Below are positions 26,116 through 39,575 of a stretch of 64,000 nucleotides of DNA, piece by piece. A program made the position numbers and the translations under genes. Under the pieces are notes generated by a model. That model was not told where the DNA came from. It saw only the letters and a list, made by a program, of their open reading frames with translations, and ran no database searches. Every line of letters starts with the position of its first letter. Positions within the stretch are counted from its first letter, which is position 1. The DNA lies in NCBI GenBank assembly GCA_035578905.1, contig JAQJVL010000579.1, positions 310,001-374,000 of the forward strand, in the 5' to 3' direction. Origin of the DNA: Stictocephala bisonia. Taxonomy: Eukaryota > Arthropoda > Insecta > Hemiptera > Membracidae.

Positions 26116-26972
26116 GTGATAGTATTGTTAACAGTGACAGTGGCAATAGATGAAAATGAAATTGAGGAGTTAAATTCAACTAAATTCCTCGGAATATACC
26201 TAGATTGGTATTTGACTTAAAATATACATGTTGACAGACTTTGCAAAAAGCTTTCATCAAGCATTTATGTTTTGAGAAACTTAGCAAAATTTTGCCCTAA
26301 CCATATATTGATGACAGCTTATCATGGTTTAGTTTACAGTCATCTCTCATATGGTCTGGCTTTGTGGGGAGGTTGCTCTGCCACAAACCTGACCAGAATA
26401 TTTATAATTCAAAAAATGGCAGTTAGAATAATTAGCAAATTACATTATAGAGAGTCGTGAAGGCCAGTATTTAAACGGTTAAACCTGCTGACGTTGCCTT
26501 GCCTCTGTATTTTAGAGACAGCAACATATTATATGTTTAAAACTGCACTGACAAGAGGCAGAGATATTCACAATCATCATACTAGAAGCAGGGATATATA
26601 CTGAATTGGAAATCACAGGACGGTAGTCTACGAACACCTACCCTCACAGATTGGTGTTCGTATAATTAACAGACTCCCAGAATGTATTAAAAATGCTACA
26701 ACGCCCAAGGCGTTTAAGAACCATCTCAAGAAATGTTTGGCCAAACTGGCATTTTATAGTGTAGACGAGTTTTTTTGCATATAATTGGGAAGCTACTGAA
26801 TTTTAAAATTGACACTAGAGGAAATTTTGGTGGTATAATTGGCGAATGAATGGGAATTTGGGTGTGTTATTGTGATTGAATGGATGGCAAATTTTATTTA
26901 ATTTATTAATGACTATTGCGATACAATTTTGTCAATTGTTAACAAGATGCAATAAAACATATATTATTAATA
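26116..26972 (+). pseudogene. LINE 3' end: reverse transcriptase C-terminus with three stops
   Basis: A single plus-strand frame from about 26,130 to 26,781 reads through the C-terminal part of a non-LTR retrotransposon polyprotein. It runs ELNSTKFLGIYLDW, then LVYSHLSYGLALWGG, RLNLLTLPCLCILETA, RDIHNHHTRSRD, LPSQIGVRIINRLPE and FYSVDEFF. The frame is broken by stops at 26,218, 26,458 and about 26,600, with no frameshift. RT catalytic motifs are absent, so the copy is strongly 5'-truncated. About 190 bp of 3' UTR follow, ending CAATAAAACATATATTATTA. The 3' end and protein match the copy at 51,900-52,470, so both belong to one family, probably Jockey-like. Confidence 0.87.
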
Positions 26973-26974
26973 CA

Positions 26975-29078
26975 TTATACATAATTATGATGTTAAATCA
27001 CGTCCAAGAGTAAATAAAGTGTATTGCTTTTAATGTCAAGGGGATATTATCAAATGGAGTAAACCTCAACAATAGTAGAGACAAGAACAATGACTTAATT
27101 GGGTAGGAATATTGAAATGGTTTTGAACTTGCTTCTAAAGCCCTTCCATGACAGGACTCATTCTGGTAGCATGATAATGAAGTATAACTATGATTTTTAA
27201 ATTTTACCTGATTTTCACACATAATTTTCATTATTTAGCAATTGAAATAAATTGCTACTTACAATTAATGAAAAATGTTGGAAGATAAATTTAAAAATAT
27301 TATACATCAATAAAAATTCTGAATTAAGAACAAATCCCATACTCTTTTTTATGTTGAACTATTTTCTGTCCATTCAGTTTTTTTATAGGCACGAAGACAT
27401 AATAGACTTTTACGGGCACTTTATAAATATATATTAAAATTATAAAATAAAAATACACTTTTAAAAAAATGTATAAGAAATAAGGCATTAACGACATTGC
27501 CAGCAAAACTTAATCGACAAATTATTCATTCAGTAGCATTAAAACATAGCCAAAGATAACCTAGCTCAATCAGAAGTGCCCGCATTACTTAGGTGAAGTT
27601 GAAAACTACAGTGGATGTAATAGGGCTGGCTTTAAGTGGAACTTAACTTTTGTTTTGAAAATATTTGTAAACGCTTTGAGATATTCTTTTGCTAGATTTT
27701 GAGGTACTTTATTAATTTCAACGTTTATATCAGATAAATTATCTGGACGTTTAAATTCTATCTACAATATGAAAAGTTATATGTTAACATACAAATGAAG
27801 TAATAACGTAATTTTATGATTTTCTTTAAATGACCGATTCGTCTAAGAACTATATTTTGGATTCTTCGACGTATCTTACGCACAAATGTAGTGGTAAACG
27901 TTAAAAAGAGTCAAATTTTATTCCAGAAAAATACAAATAAATAAGTGTTATATTTTATTTGGTTAAGGCCCATGTGCATACACAATCATTATAGGGTATT
28001 TATAATTTTAGTTTAATATTAAAATATCATAGCATACAATAACATCATAAGAATGGATTTTGAGAATTCCTTAAACTAACACAGAACTAAATTGGAAAAC
28101 CTGAAATATTTCATTCTTCACTGAGATATTTACCTGCATTTTGTAGCAAATGGGAACATTTTAGGGACAGAACGTCCCAAGGACAAGAACCCATTACTTC
28201 GTCATTGAAAACATTATTGATCCCATTCACCTGCCGTCACATTTCCAATTCTCTGACTGTAGAGGCAAGCCTTTCTCCATTCTTCCTTCACAGTCTTTGT
28301 GAATAGAAATTATATTTATCAATCTCAAGTCCATTCACTTGATTTCGTATTGTTTATTTTTTTGTGACGCCATGCAGTGAATTATAGTTACAATTAAATT
28401 AAATATTATCGTAACGAACTTTGGATCACTGTGGAAGTTTAATTTTCCACCGTAATCTGAAAATCTCTAGTCTTAAAATTAGTTCACACTTTTTTACATA
28501 AATAAACCACAAATTACAGAATTAGTACAGTACTAGCTTTAATTGTAAACTGTGAATGATATGTTTTATTTTATACTAGAGACAGTGTAAAATCGTGTGT
28601 TAAAAGAAAATTAACATTTTGCAACACGTATGTAAGATCGTGGTTTATTAAAGTCATTATCATCTTTGGTTCTTTGTTTTTTAAAACAAGAGAATTGTAA
28701 ATGGAGATAAGAATATTTGATTGGTTTAATATCATCATCCTTTATTTATAATTCACCAACCGACAGCATAAATAAATTTTTGGGCCGTTGAAATTTCTTA
28801 AAAATTGTAATGTTATTGACTTATATATTTGCGTAGTTTCATCAAATAATCCGTAAATTAACAAAATGTTGTAATCCAAGAAAATATAAATAATAATCAT
28901 GCTGTGAGTTTTATTATCACAAACACTTTGGTTAGTATTGAATAGATTAAATTATAATTTATGGAGATTTGGTCAATAGATTAATAGTTTTTGGAATATT
29001 TAAAGAGAAATGTATGATTTAGCTGTAATCAAAATATCAACTCTCGAATATGAAGGCTTCACAATATGTTTAAAATGC
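26975..29078. other. AT-rich sequence, nothing recognised
   Basis: Short frames of 60-77 codons (e.g. 26,998-27,231, -) have no recognisable motif. There is no repeat up to the start of the satellite. Confidence 0.5.
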
Positions 29079-30450
29079 TTTACGGTTTACGAGATCCATA
29101 ACACAACAATAGTGTAAGCAGTATATGGTAGTGAACTGTATGATTAATCACTCTTACAAAGTCGTCAACTGAAATGAGTTCCTCTAACACACATAAACGT
29201 TTAACATTACGGTTTACGGGACCATAACACAACAATGGTGTGGATAGTAAATGGTAGTGAAAGACATGAAAAGACTCTTTCACAAAGTTGTCAACAGAAC
29301 AGGGTGCCTCTAACACACTTAAACTTGTACATTAGGGTTTACGGAACCTATAACACAACATTGGTGTAAGCAGTAAATTGTAGTGAACGGCATCAATAGG
29401 CTCTCTCACAGTCTTCACCTAACTGAATGCCACGAACACATTTGAACGTGTACATTACAGTTTACAGGACCCATATCTTAACAATGGTATGAGCAGTAAA
29501 TGGTAGTGAACTGCAGGAATAAGCACCCTTAAAAAGTCCTCAACAGGACTGAGTACATCTAACATGCTTGAACGTGTACATTATGGTTTAAGGAACCTAT
29601 AGCACAACAATGGAGTGATCAGTAAACGGTAGTGAACTGGATGAAGAAGCACTCTTACAAAGTCCTCAACAGAACTGTGTACCTCTAACATGCTTAAACA
29701 TGTACATTATGGTTTAAGGAACCTATAGCACAATGGCGTGAGCAGTAAATGGTAATGAACTGGATAAATAAGCACTCTTACAAAGTCCTCAACAAAACTG
29801 AGTACCTATAACATGCTTGAACTTGTACATTACGGTTTAAGGAACCTATAACACAACAATGGTGTGAGCAGTTATTGGTAGTGAACTGGATGAATAAGCA
29901 CTCTTACAAAGTCCTCAACAGAACTGAGTACCTATAACATGCTTGAACGTGTACATTACGGTTTAAGGAACCTAAAGCACAACAATAGTGTGAGCAGTAA
30001 ATGGTAGTGAACTGGATGAATAAGCACTCTTACAAAGTCCTCAACAGAACTGAATACCTCTAACATGCTTGAACGTGTACATTAAGGTTTAAGGAACCTA
30101 TAACACAACAATGGTATGAGCAGTAAATGGTAGTGAACTGGATGAATAAGCACTCTTACAAAGTCCTCAACAGAACTGAGTACCTCTAACATGCTTGAAC
30201 GTGTACATTACGGTTTAAGGAACCTATAACACAACAATGGTGTGAGCAGTAAATGGTAGTGAACTAGATGAATAAGCACTCTTATAAAGTCCTCAACAGA
30301 ACTAAGTTCCTCTAACACATATAAACGTGTACATTTCGGTTTACGGGACCATAACACAACAATGGTGTAAGCAGTAAATGGTAATGAAAGACATCAAAAG
30401 ACTCTTTCACAAAGTTGTCAACTGAACTGAGTGCCTCTAACACACTTGAA
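29079..30450 (+). repeat. diverged left edge of the satellite array
   Basis: The first units differ most from consensus. Two variant types are mixed in. One has a second half GAAAGACATCAAAAGACTCT (about 29,258 and 30,390). The other has GAACGGCATCAATAGGCTCT (about 29,384). The gradient from diverged edge to uniform core is the pattern expected from unequal exchange. A 78-codon minus frame at 29,080-29,316 spans two such units and is not a gene. Confidence 0.85.
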
Positions 30451-32741
30451 CTTGTACATTACGGTTTAAGGAACCTATAACACAACAATAGTGTGAGCAG
30501 TAAATGGTAGTGAACTGGATGAATAAGCACTCTTACAAAGTCCTCAACAGAACTGAGTACATCTAACATGCTTGAACGTGTACATTACGGTTTAAGGAAC
30601 CTAAAGCACAACAATAGTGTGAGCAGTATTTGGTAGTGAACTGGATGAATAAGCACTCTTACAAAGTCCTCAACAGAACTGAGTACTTATAACATGCTTG
30701 AACGTGTACATTACGGTTTAAGGAACCTATAACACAACAATGGTGTGAGCAGTAAATGGTAGTGAACTAGATGAATAAGCACTCTTACAAAGTCCTCAAC
30801 AGAACTGAGTACCTCTAACAAGCTTGAACGTGTACATTACGGTTTAAGGAACCTATAACACAACAATGGTGTGAGCAGTAAATGGTAGTGAACTAGATGA
30901 ATAAGCACTCTTACAAAGTCCTCAACAGAACTAAATACCTCTAACATGCTTGAACGTGTACATTACGGTTTAAGGAACCTATAGCACAACAATAGTATGA
31001 GCAGTAAATGGTAGTGAACTGGATGAATAAGCACTCTTACAAAGTCCTCAATAGAACTGAATACCTCTAACATGCTTGAACGTGTACATTACGGTTTGGG
31101 GAACCTAAAGCACAACAATGGTGTGAGCAGTAAATGGTAGTGAACTGGATGAATAAGCACTCTTACAAAGTCCTCAACAGAACTGAGTACCTATAACATG
31201 CTTGAACGTGTACATTACGGTTTAAGGAACCTAAAGCACAACAATGGTGTGAGCAGTAAATGGTAGTGAACTGGATGAATAAGCACTCTTACAAAGTCCT
31301 CAACAGAACTGAGTACCTCTAACATGCTTGAACGTGTACATTACGGTTTAAGGAACCTATAGCACAACAATGGTGTGAGCAGTAAATGATAGTGAACTGG
31401 ATGAATAAGCACTCTTACAAAGTCCTCAACAGAACTGAGTACCTCTAACATGCTTGAACGTGTACATTACGGTTTGAGGAACCTAAAGCACAACAATAGT
31501 GTGAGCAGTAAACGGTAGTAAACTGGATGAATAAGCACTCTTACAAAGTCCTCAACAGAACTGAGTACCTCTAACATGCTTGAACGTGTACATTACGGTT
31601 TAAGGAACCTATAACACAACAATGGTGTGAGCAGTAAATGGTAGTGAACTAGATGAATAAGCACTGTTACAAAGTCCTCAACAGAACTGAGTTCCTCTAA
31701 CACACATAAACGTGTACATTACGGTTTACGGGACCATAACACAACAATGGTGTAAGCAGTAAATGGTAATGAAAGACATCAAAAGACTCTTTCACAAAGT
31801 TGTCAACTGAACTGAGTGCCTCTAACACACTTGAACTTGTACATTACGGTTTAAGGAACCTATAACACAACAATAGTGTGAGCAGTAAATGGTAGTGAAC
31901 TGGATGAATAAGCACTCTTACAAAGTCCTCAACAGAACTGAGTACATCTAACATGCTTGAACGTGTACATTACGGTTTAAGGAACCTAAAGCACAACAAT
32001 AGTGTGAGCAGTAAATGGTAGTGAACTGGATGAATAAGCACTCTTACAAAGTCCTCAACAGAACTGAGTACCTATAAGATGCTTGAACGTGTACATTACG
32101 GTTTAAGGAACCTATAACACAACAATGGTGTGAGCAGTAAATGGTAGTGAACTAGATGAATAAGCACTCTTACAAAGTCCTCAACAGAACTGAGTACCTC
32201 TAACATGCTTGAACGTGTACATTAAAGTTTAAGGAACCTATAACACAACAATGGTGTGAGCAGTAAATGGTAGTGAACTAGATGAATAAGCACTCTTACA
32301 AAGTCCTCAACAGAACTGAATACCTCTAACATGCTTGAACGTGTACATTACGGTTTAAGGAACTTATAACACAACAATGGTATGAGCAGTAAATGGTAGT
32401 GAACTGGATGAATAAGCACTCTTACAAAGTCCTCAACACAACTGAATACCTCTAACATGCTTGAACGTGTACATTACGGTTTAAGGAACCTAAAGCACAA
32501 CAATGGTGTGAGCAGTAAATGGTAGTGAACTGGATGAATAAGCACTCTTACAAAGTCCTCAACAGAACTGAGTACCTCTAACATGCTTGAACGTGTACAT
32601 TACGGTTTAAGGAACCTAAAGCACAACAATGGTGTGAGCAGTAAATGGTAGTGAACTGGATGAATAAGCACTCTTACAAAGTCCTCAACAGAACTGAATA
32701 CCTCTAACATGCTTGAACGTGTACATTACGGTTTAAGAAAC

Positions 32742-35700
32742 CTAAAGCACAACAATAGTGTGAGCAGTAAACGGTAGTGAACTGGATGAATAAGCACTCT
32801 TACAAAGTCCTCAACAGAACTGAGTACCTCTAACATGCTTGAACGTGTACATTACGGTTTAGGGAACCTAAAGCACAACAATGGTGTGAGCAGTAAATGG
32901 TAGTGAACTAGATGAATAAGCACTCTTACAAAGTCCTCAACAGAACTGAGTACCTCTAACATGCTTGAACGTGTACATTACGGTTTAAGGAACCTAAAGC
33001 ACAACAATAGTGTGAGCAGTGAACGGTAGTGAACTGGATGAATAAGCACTCTTACAAAGTCCTCAACAGAACTGAATACCTCTAACATGCTTGAACGTGT
33101 ACATTACGGTTTAAGGAACCTAAAGCACAACAATAGTGTGAGCAGTAAATGGTAGTGAACTGGATGAATAAGCACTCTTACAAAGTCCTCAACAGAACTG
33201 AGTACCTCTAACATGCTTGAACGTGTACATTACGGTTTAAGGAACCTAAAGCACAACAATGGTGTGAGCAGTAAATGGTAGTGAACTGGATGAATAAGCA
33301 CTCTTACAAAGTCCTCAACAGAACTGAGTACCTCTAACATGCTTGAACGTGTACATCACGGTTTAAGGAACCTAAAGCACAACAATGGTGTGAGCAGTAA
33401 ATGGTAGTGAACTGGATGAATAAGCACTCTTACAAAGTCCTCAACAGAACTGAGTACCTCTAACATGCTTGAACGTGTACATTACGGTTTAAGGAACCTC
33501 TAGCACAACAATGGTGTGAGCAGTAAATGGTAGTGAACTGGATGAATAAGCACTCTTACAAAGTCCTCAACAGAACTGAATACCTCTAACATGCTTGAAC
33601 GTGTACATTACGGTTTAAGGAACCTAAAGCACAACAATAGTGTGAGCAGTAAACGGTAGTGAACTGGATGAATAAGCACTCTTACAAAGTCCTCAACAGA
33701 ACCGAGTACCTATAACATGCTTGAACTTGTACATTACGGTTTAAGGAACCTAAAGCACAACAATGGTGTGAGCAGTAAACGGTAGTGAACTGGATGAATA
33801 AGCACTCTTACAAAGTCCTCAACAGAACTGAGTACCTATAACATGCTTGAACTTGTAAATTACGGTTTAAGGAACCTAAAGCACAACAATGGTGTGAGCA
33901 GTAAATGGTAGTGAACTGGATGAATAAGCACTCTTACAAAGTCCTCAACAGAACTGAGTACCTATAACATGCTTGAACGTGTACATTACGGTTTAAGGAA
34001 CCTAAAGCACAACAATGGTGTGAGCAGTATATGGTAGTGAACTAGATGAATAAGCACTCTTACAAAGTCCTCAACAGAACTGAGTACCTCTAACATGCTT
34101 GAACGTGTACATTACGGTTTAAGGAACTTAAAGCACAACAATAGTGTGAGCAGTAAACGGTAGTGAACTGGATGAATAAGCACTCTTACAAAGTCCTCAA
34201 CAGAACTGAGTACCTCTAACATGCTTGAACGTGTACATTACGGTTTAAGGAACCTAAAGCACAACAATGGTGTGAGCAGTAAATGGTAGTGAACTGGATG
34301 AATAAGCACTCTTACAAAGTCCTCAACAGAACTGAGTACCTCTAACATGCTTGAACGTGTACATTACGGTTTAAGGAACCTAAAGCACAACAATGGTGTG
34401 AGCAGTAAATGGTAGTGAACTGGATGAATAAGCACTCTTACAAAGTCCTCAACAGAACTGAGTACCTCTAACATGATTGAACGTGTACATTACGGTTTAA
34501 GGAACCTAAAGCACAACAATGGTGTGAGCAGTAAATGTTAGTGAACTGGATGAATAAGCACTCTTACAAAGTCCTCAACAAAACTGAGTACCTCTAACAT
34601 GCTTGAACTTGTACATTACGGTTTAAGGAACCTAAAGCACAACAATGGTGTGAGCAGTAAACGGTAGTGAACTGGATGAATAAGCACTCTTACAAAGTCC
34701 TCAACAGAACTGAGTACCTCTAACATGCTTGAACGTGTACATTACGGTTTAAGGAACCTAAAGCACAACAATGGTGTGAGCAGTAAATGGTAGTGAACTG
34801 GATGAATAAGCACTCTTACAAAGTCCTCAACAAAACTGAGTAACTATAACATGCTTGAACTTGTACATTACGGTTTAAGGAACCTAAAGCACAACAATAG
34901 TGTGAGCAGTAAACGGTAGTGAACTGGATGAATAAGCACTCTTACAAAGTCCTCAACAGAACTGAGTACCTCTAACATGCTTGAACGTGTACATTACGGT
35001 TTAGGGAACCTAAAGCACAACAATGGTGTGAGCAGTAAATGGTAGTGAACTAGATGAATAAGCACTCTTACAAAGTCCTCAACAGAACTGAGTACCTCTA
35101 ACATGCTTGAACGTGTACATTACGGTTTAAGGAACCTAAAGCACAACAATAGTGTGAGCAGTGAACGGTAGTGAACTGGATGAATAAGCACTCTTACAAA
35201 GTCCTCAACAGAACTGAATACCTCTAACATGCTTGAACGTGTACATTACGGTTTAAGGAACCTAAAGCACAACAATAGTGTGAGCAGTAAATGGTAGTGA
35301 ACTGGATGAATAAGCACTCTTACAAAGTCCTCAACAGAACTGAGTACCTCTAACATGCTTGAACGTGTACATTACGGTTTAAGGAACCTAAAGCACAACA
35401 ATGGTGTGAGCAGTAAATGGTAGTGAACTGGATGAATAAGCACTCTTACAAAGTCCTCAACAGAACTGAGTACCTCTAACATGCTTGAACGTGTACATTA
35501 CGGTTTAAGGAACCTAAAGCACAACAATGGTGTGAGCAGTAAATGGTAGTGAACTGGATGAATAAGCACTCTTACAAAGTCCTCAACAGAACTGAGTACC
35601 TCTAACATGCTTGAACGTGTACATTACGGTTTAAGGAACCTATAGCACAACAATGGTGTGAGCAGTAAATGGTAGTGAACTGGATGAATAAGCACTCTTA

Positions 35701-37025
35701 CAAAGTCCTCAACAGAACTGAATACCTCTAACATGCTTGAACGTGTACATTACGGTTTAAGGAACCTAAAGCACAACAATAGTGTGAGCAGTAAACGGTA
35801 GTGAACTGGATGAATAAGCACTCTTACAAAGTCCTCAACAGAACCGAGTACCTATAACATGCTTGAACTTGTACATTACGGTTTAAGGAACCTAAAGCAC
35901 AACAATGGTGTGAGCAGTAAACGGTAGTGAACTGGATGAATAAGCACTCTTACAAAGTCCTCAACAGAACTGAGTACCTATAACATGCTTGAACTTGTAA
36001 ATTACGGTTTAAGGAACCTAAAGCACAACAATGGTGTGAGCAGTAAATGGTAGTGAACTGGATGAATAAGCACTCTTACAAAGTCCTCAACAGAACTGAG
36101 TACCTATAACATGCTTGAACGTGTACAAAACGGTTTAAGGAACCTAAAGCACAACAATGGTGTGAGCAGTAAATGGTAGTGAACTAGATGAATAAGCACT
36201 CTTACAAAGTCCTCAACAGAACTGAGTACCTCTAACATGCTTGAACGTGTACATTACGGTTTAAGGAACCTAAAGCACAACAATAGTGTGAGCAGTAAAC
36301 GTTAGTGAACTGGATGAATAAGCACTCTTACAAAGTCCTCAACAGAACTGAGTACCTCTAACATGCTTGAACGTGTACATTACGGTTTAAGGAACCTAAA
36401 GCACAACAATGGTGTGAGCAGTAAATGGTAGTGAACTGGATGAATAAGCACTCTTACAAAGTCCTCAACAGAACTGAGTACCTCTAACATGCTTGAACGT
36501 GTACATTACGGTTTAAGGAACCTAAAGCACAACAATGGTGTGAGCAGTAAATGGTAGTGAACTGGATGAATAAGCACTCTTACAAAGTCCTCAACAGAAC
36601 TGAGTACCTCTAACATGATTGAACGTGTACATTACGGTTTAAGGAACCTAAAGCACAACAATGGTGTGAGCAGTAAATGTTAGTGAACTGGATGAATAAG
36701 CACTCTTACAAAGTCCTCAACAAAACTGAGTACCTCTAACATGCTTGAACTTGTACATTACGGTTTAAGGAACCTAAAGCACAACAATGGTGTGAGCAGT
36801 AAACGGTAGTGAACTGGATGAATAAGCACTCTTACAAAGTCCTCAACAGAACTGAGTACCTCTAACATGCTTGAACGTGTACATTACGGTTTAAGGAACC
36901 TAAAGCACAACAATGGTGTGAGCAGTAAATGGTAGTGAACTGGATGAATAAGCACTCTTACAAAGTCCTCAACAAAACTGAGTACCTATAACATGCTTGA
37001 ACTTGTACATTACGGTTTAAGGAAC
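32742..37025 (+). repeat. 17-monomer (2,142 bp) higher-order repeat, two tandem copies
   Basis: Rare marks recur exactly 2,142 bp (17 x 126) apart: TTAGGGAACC at about 32,859 and 35,001; AGCAGTGAACGG at about 33,017 and 35,159; GAACCGAGTAC at about 33,700 and 35,842; GTAAATTACGG at about 33,856 and 35,998; ATGATTGAACG at about 34,472 and 36,614; AAATGTTAGTG near 34,534 and 36,676. The copies differ at only a few positions, such as CTCTAGCAC against CTATAGCAC and GTACATTACGG against GTACAAAACGG. Boundaries are approximate. Confidence 0.88.
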
Positions 37026-39575
37026 CTAAAGCACAACAATAGTGTGAGCAGTAAACGGTAGTGAACTGGATGAATAAGCACTCTTACAAAGTCCTCAACA
37101 GAACTGAATACCTCTAACATGCTTGAACGTGTACATTACGGTTTAAGGAACCTATAACACAACAATGGTATGAGCAGTAAATGGTAGTGAACTGGATGAA
37201 TAAGCACTCTTACAAAGTCCTCAACACAACTGAATACCTCTAACATGCTTGAACGTGTAAATTACGGTTTAAGAGACCCATAACACAACAATGGTGTGAG
37301 CAGTAAATTGTAGTTAACGGCATCAATAGGCCCTCTCACATCCTTCATCTAAACTGAGTGCCAGAAACATACTAGAACTTGTACATTACGGTTTAAGGAA
37401 CCTATAACACAACAATAGTGTGAGCAGTAAATGGTAGTGAACTGGATGAATAAGCACTCTTACAAAGTCTTCAACAGAACTGAGTACATCTAACATGCTT
37501 GAACGTGTACATTACGGTTTAAGGAACCTAAAGCACAACAATAGTGTGAGCAGTATTTGTTAGTGAACTGGATGAATAAGCACTCTTACAAAGTCCTCAA
37601 CAGAACTGAGTACTTATAACATGCTTGAACGTGTACATTACGGTTTAAGGAACCTATAACACAACAATGGTGTGAGCAGTAAATGGTAGTGAACTAGATG
37701 AATAAGCACTCTTACAAAGTCCTCAACAGAACTGAGTACCTCTATCAAGCTTGAACGTGTACATTACGGTTTAAGGAACCTATAACACAACAATGGTGTG
37801 AGCAGTAAATGGTAGTGAACTAGATGAATAAGCACTCTTACAAAGTCCTCAACAGAACTGAATACCTCTAACATGCTTGAACGTGTACATTACGGTTTAA
37901 GGAACCTATAGCACAACAATAGTATGAGCAGTAAATGGTAGTGAACTGGATGAATAAGCACTCTTACAAAGTCCTCAATAGAACTGAATACCTCTAACAT
38001 GCTTGAACGTGTACATTACGGTTTGGGGAACCTAAAGCACAACAATGGTGTGAGCAGTAAATGGTAGTGAACTGGATGAATAAGCACTCTTACAAAGTCC
38101 TCAACAGAACTGAGTACCTATAACATGCTTGAACGTGTACATTACGGTTTAAGGAACCTAAAGCACAAAAATGGTGTGAGCAGTAAATGGTAGTGAACTG
38201 GATGAATAAGCACTCTTACAAAGTCCTCAACAGAACTGAGTACCTCTAACATGCTTGAACGTGTACATTACGGTTTAAGGAACCTATAGCACAACAATGG
38301 TGTGAGCAGTAAATGATAGTGAACTGGATGAATAAGCACTCTTACAAAGTCCTCAACAGAACTGAGTACCTCTAACATGCTTGAACGTGTACATTACGGT
38401 TTGAGGAACCTAAAGCACAACAATAGTGTGAGCAGTAAACGGTAGTGAACTGGATGAATAAGCACTCTTACAAAGTCCTCAACAGAACTGAATACCTCTA
38501 ACATGCTTGAACGTGTACATTACGGTTTAAGGAACCTAAAGCACAACAATAGTGTGAGCAGTAAATGGTAGTGAACTGGATGAATAAGCACTCTTACAAA
38601 GTCCTCAACAGAACTGAGTACCTCTAACATGCTTGAACGTGTACATTACGGTTTAAGGAACCTAAAGCACAACAATGGTGTGAGCAGTAAATGGTAGTGA
38701 ACTGGATGAATAAGCACTCTTACAAAGTCCTCAACAGAACTGAGTACCTCTAACATGCTTGAACGTGTACATTACGGTTTAAGGAACCTAAAGCACAACA
38801 ATGGTGTGAGCAGTAAATGGTAGTGAACTGGATGAATAAGCACTCTTACAAAGTCCTCAACAGAACTGAGTACCTCTAACATGCTTGAACGTGTACATTA
38901 CGGTTTAAGGAACCTATAGCACAACAATGGTGTGAGCAGTAAATGGTAGTGAACTGGATGAATAAGCACTCTTACAAAGTCCTCAACAGAACTGAGTACC
39001 TCTAACATGCTTGAACGTGTACATTACGGTTTAAGGAACCTAAAGCACAACAATAGTGTGAGCAGTAAATGGTAGTGAACTGGATGAATAAGCACTCTTA
39101 CAAAGTCCTCAACAGAACTGAGTACCTCTAACATGCTTGAACGTGTACATTACGGTTTAAGGAACCTAAAGCACAACAATGGTGTGAGCAGTAAATGGTA
39201 GTGAACTGGATGAATAAGCACTCTTACAAAGTCCTCAACAGAACTGAGTACCTCTAACATGCTTGAACGTGTACATTACGGTTTAAGGAACCTAAAGCAC
39301 AACAATGGTGTGAGCAGTAAATGGTAGTGAACTGGATGAATAAGCACTCTTACAAAGTCCTCAACAGAACTGAGTACCTCTAACATGCTTGAACGTGTAC
39401 ATTACGGTTTAAGGAACCTAAAGCACAACAATGGTGTGAGCAGTAAATGGTAGTGAACTGGATGAATAAGCACTCTTACAAAGTCCTCAACAGAACTGAG
39501 TACCTCTAACATGCTTGAACGTGTACATTACGGTTTAAGGAACCTAAAGCACAACAATAGTGTGAGCAGTAAACG

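Noticed and set aside
29080..29316. 78-codon minus frame at the array edge
   Set aside because: Spans two diverged satellite units; homologous units close the frame.
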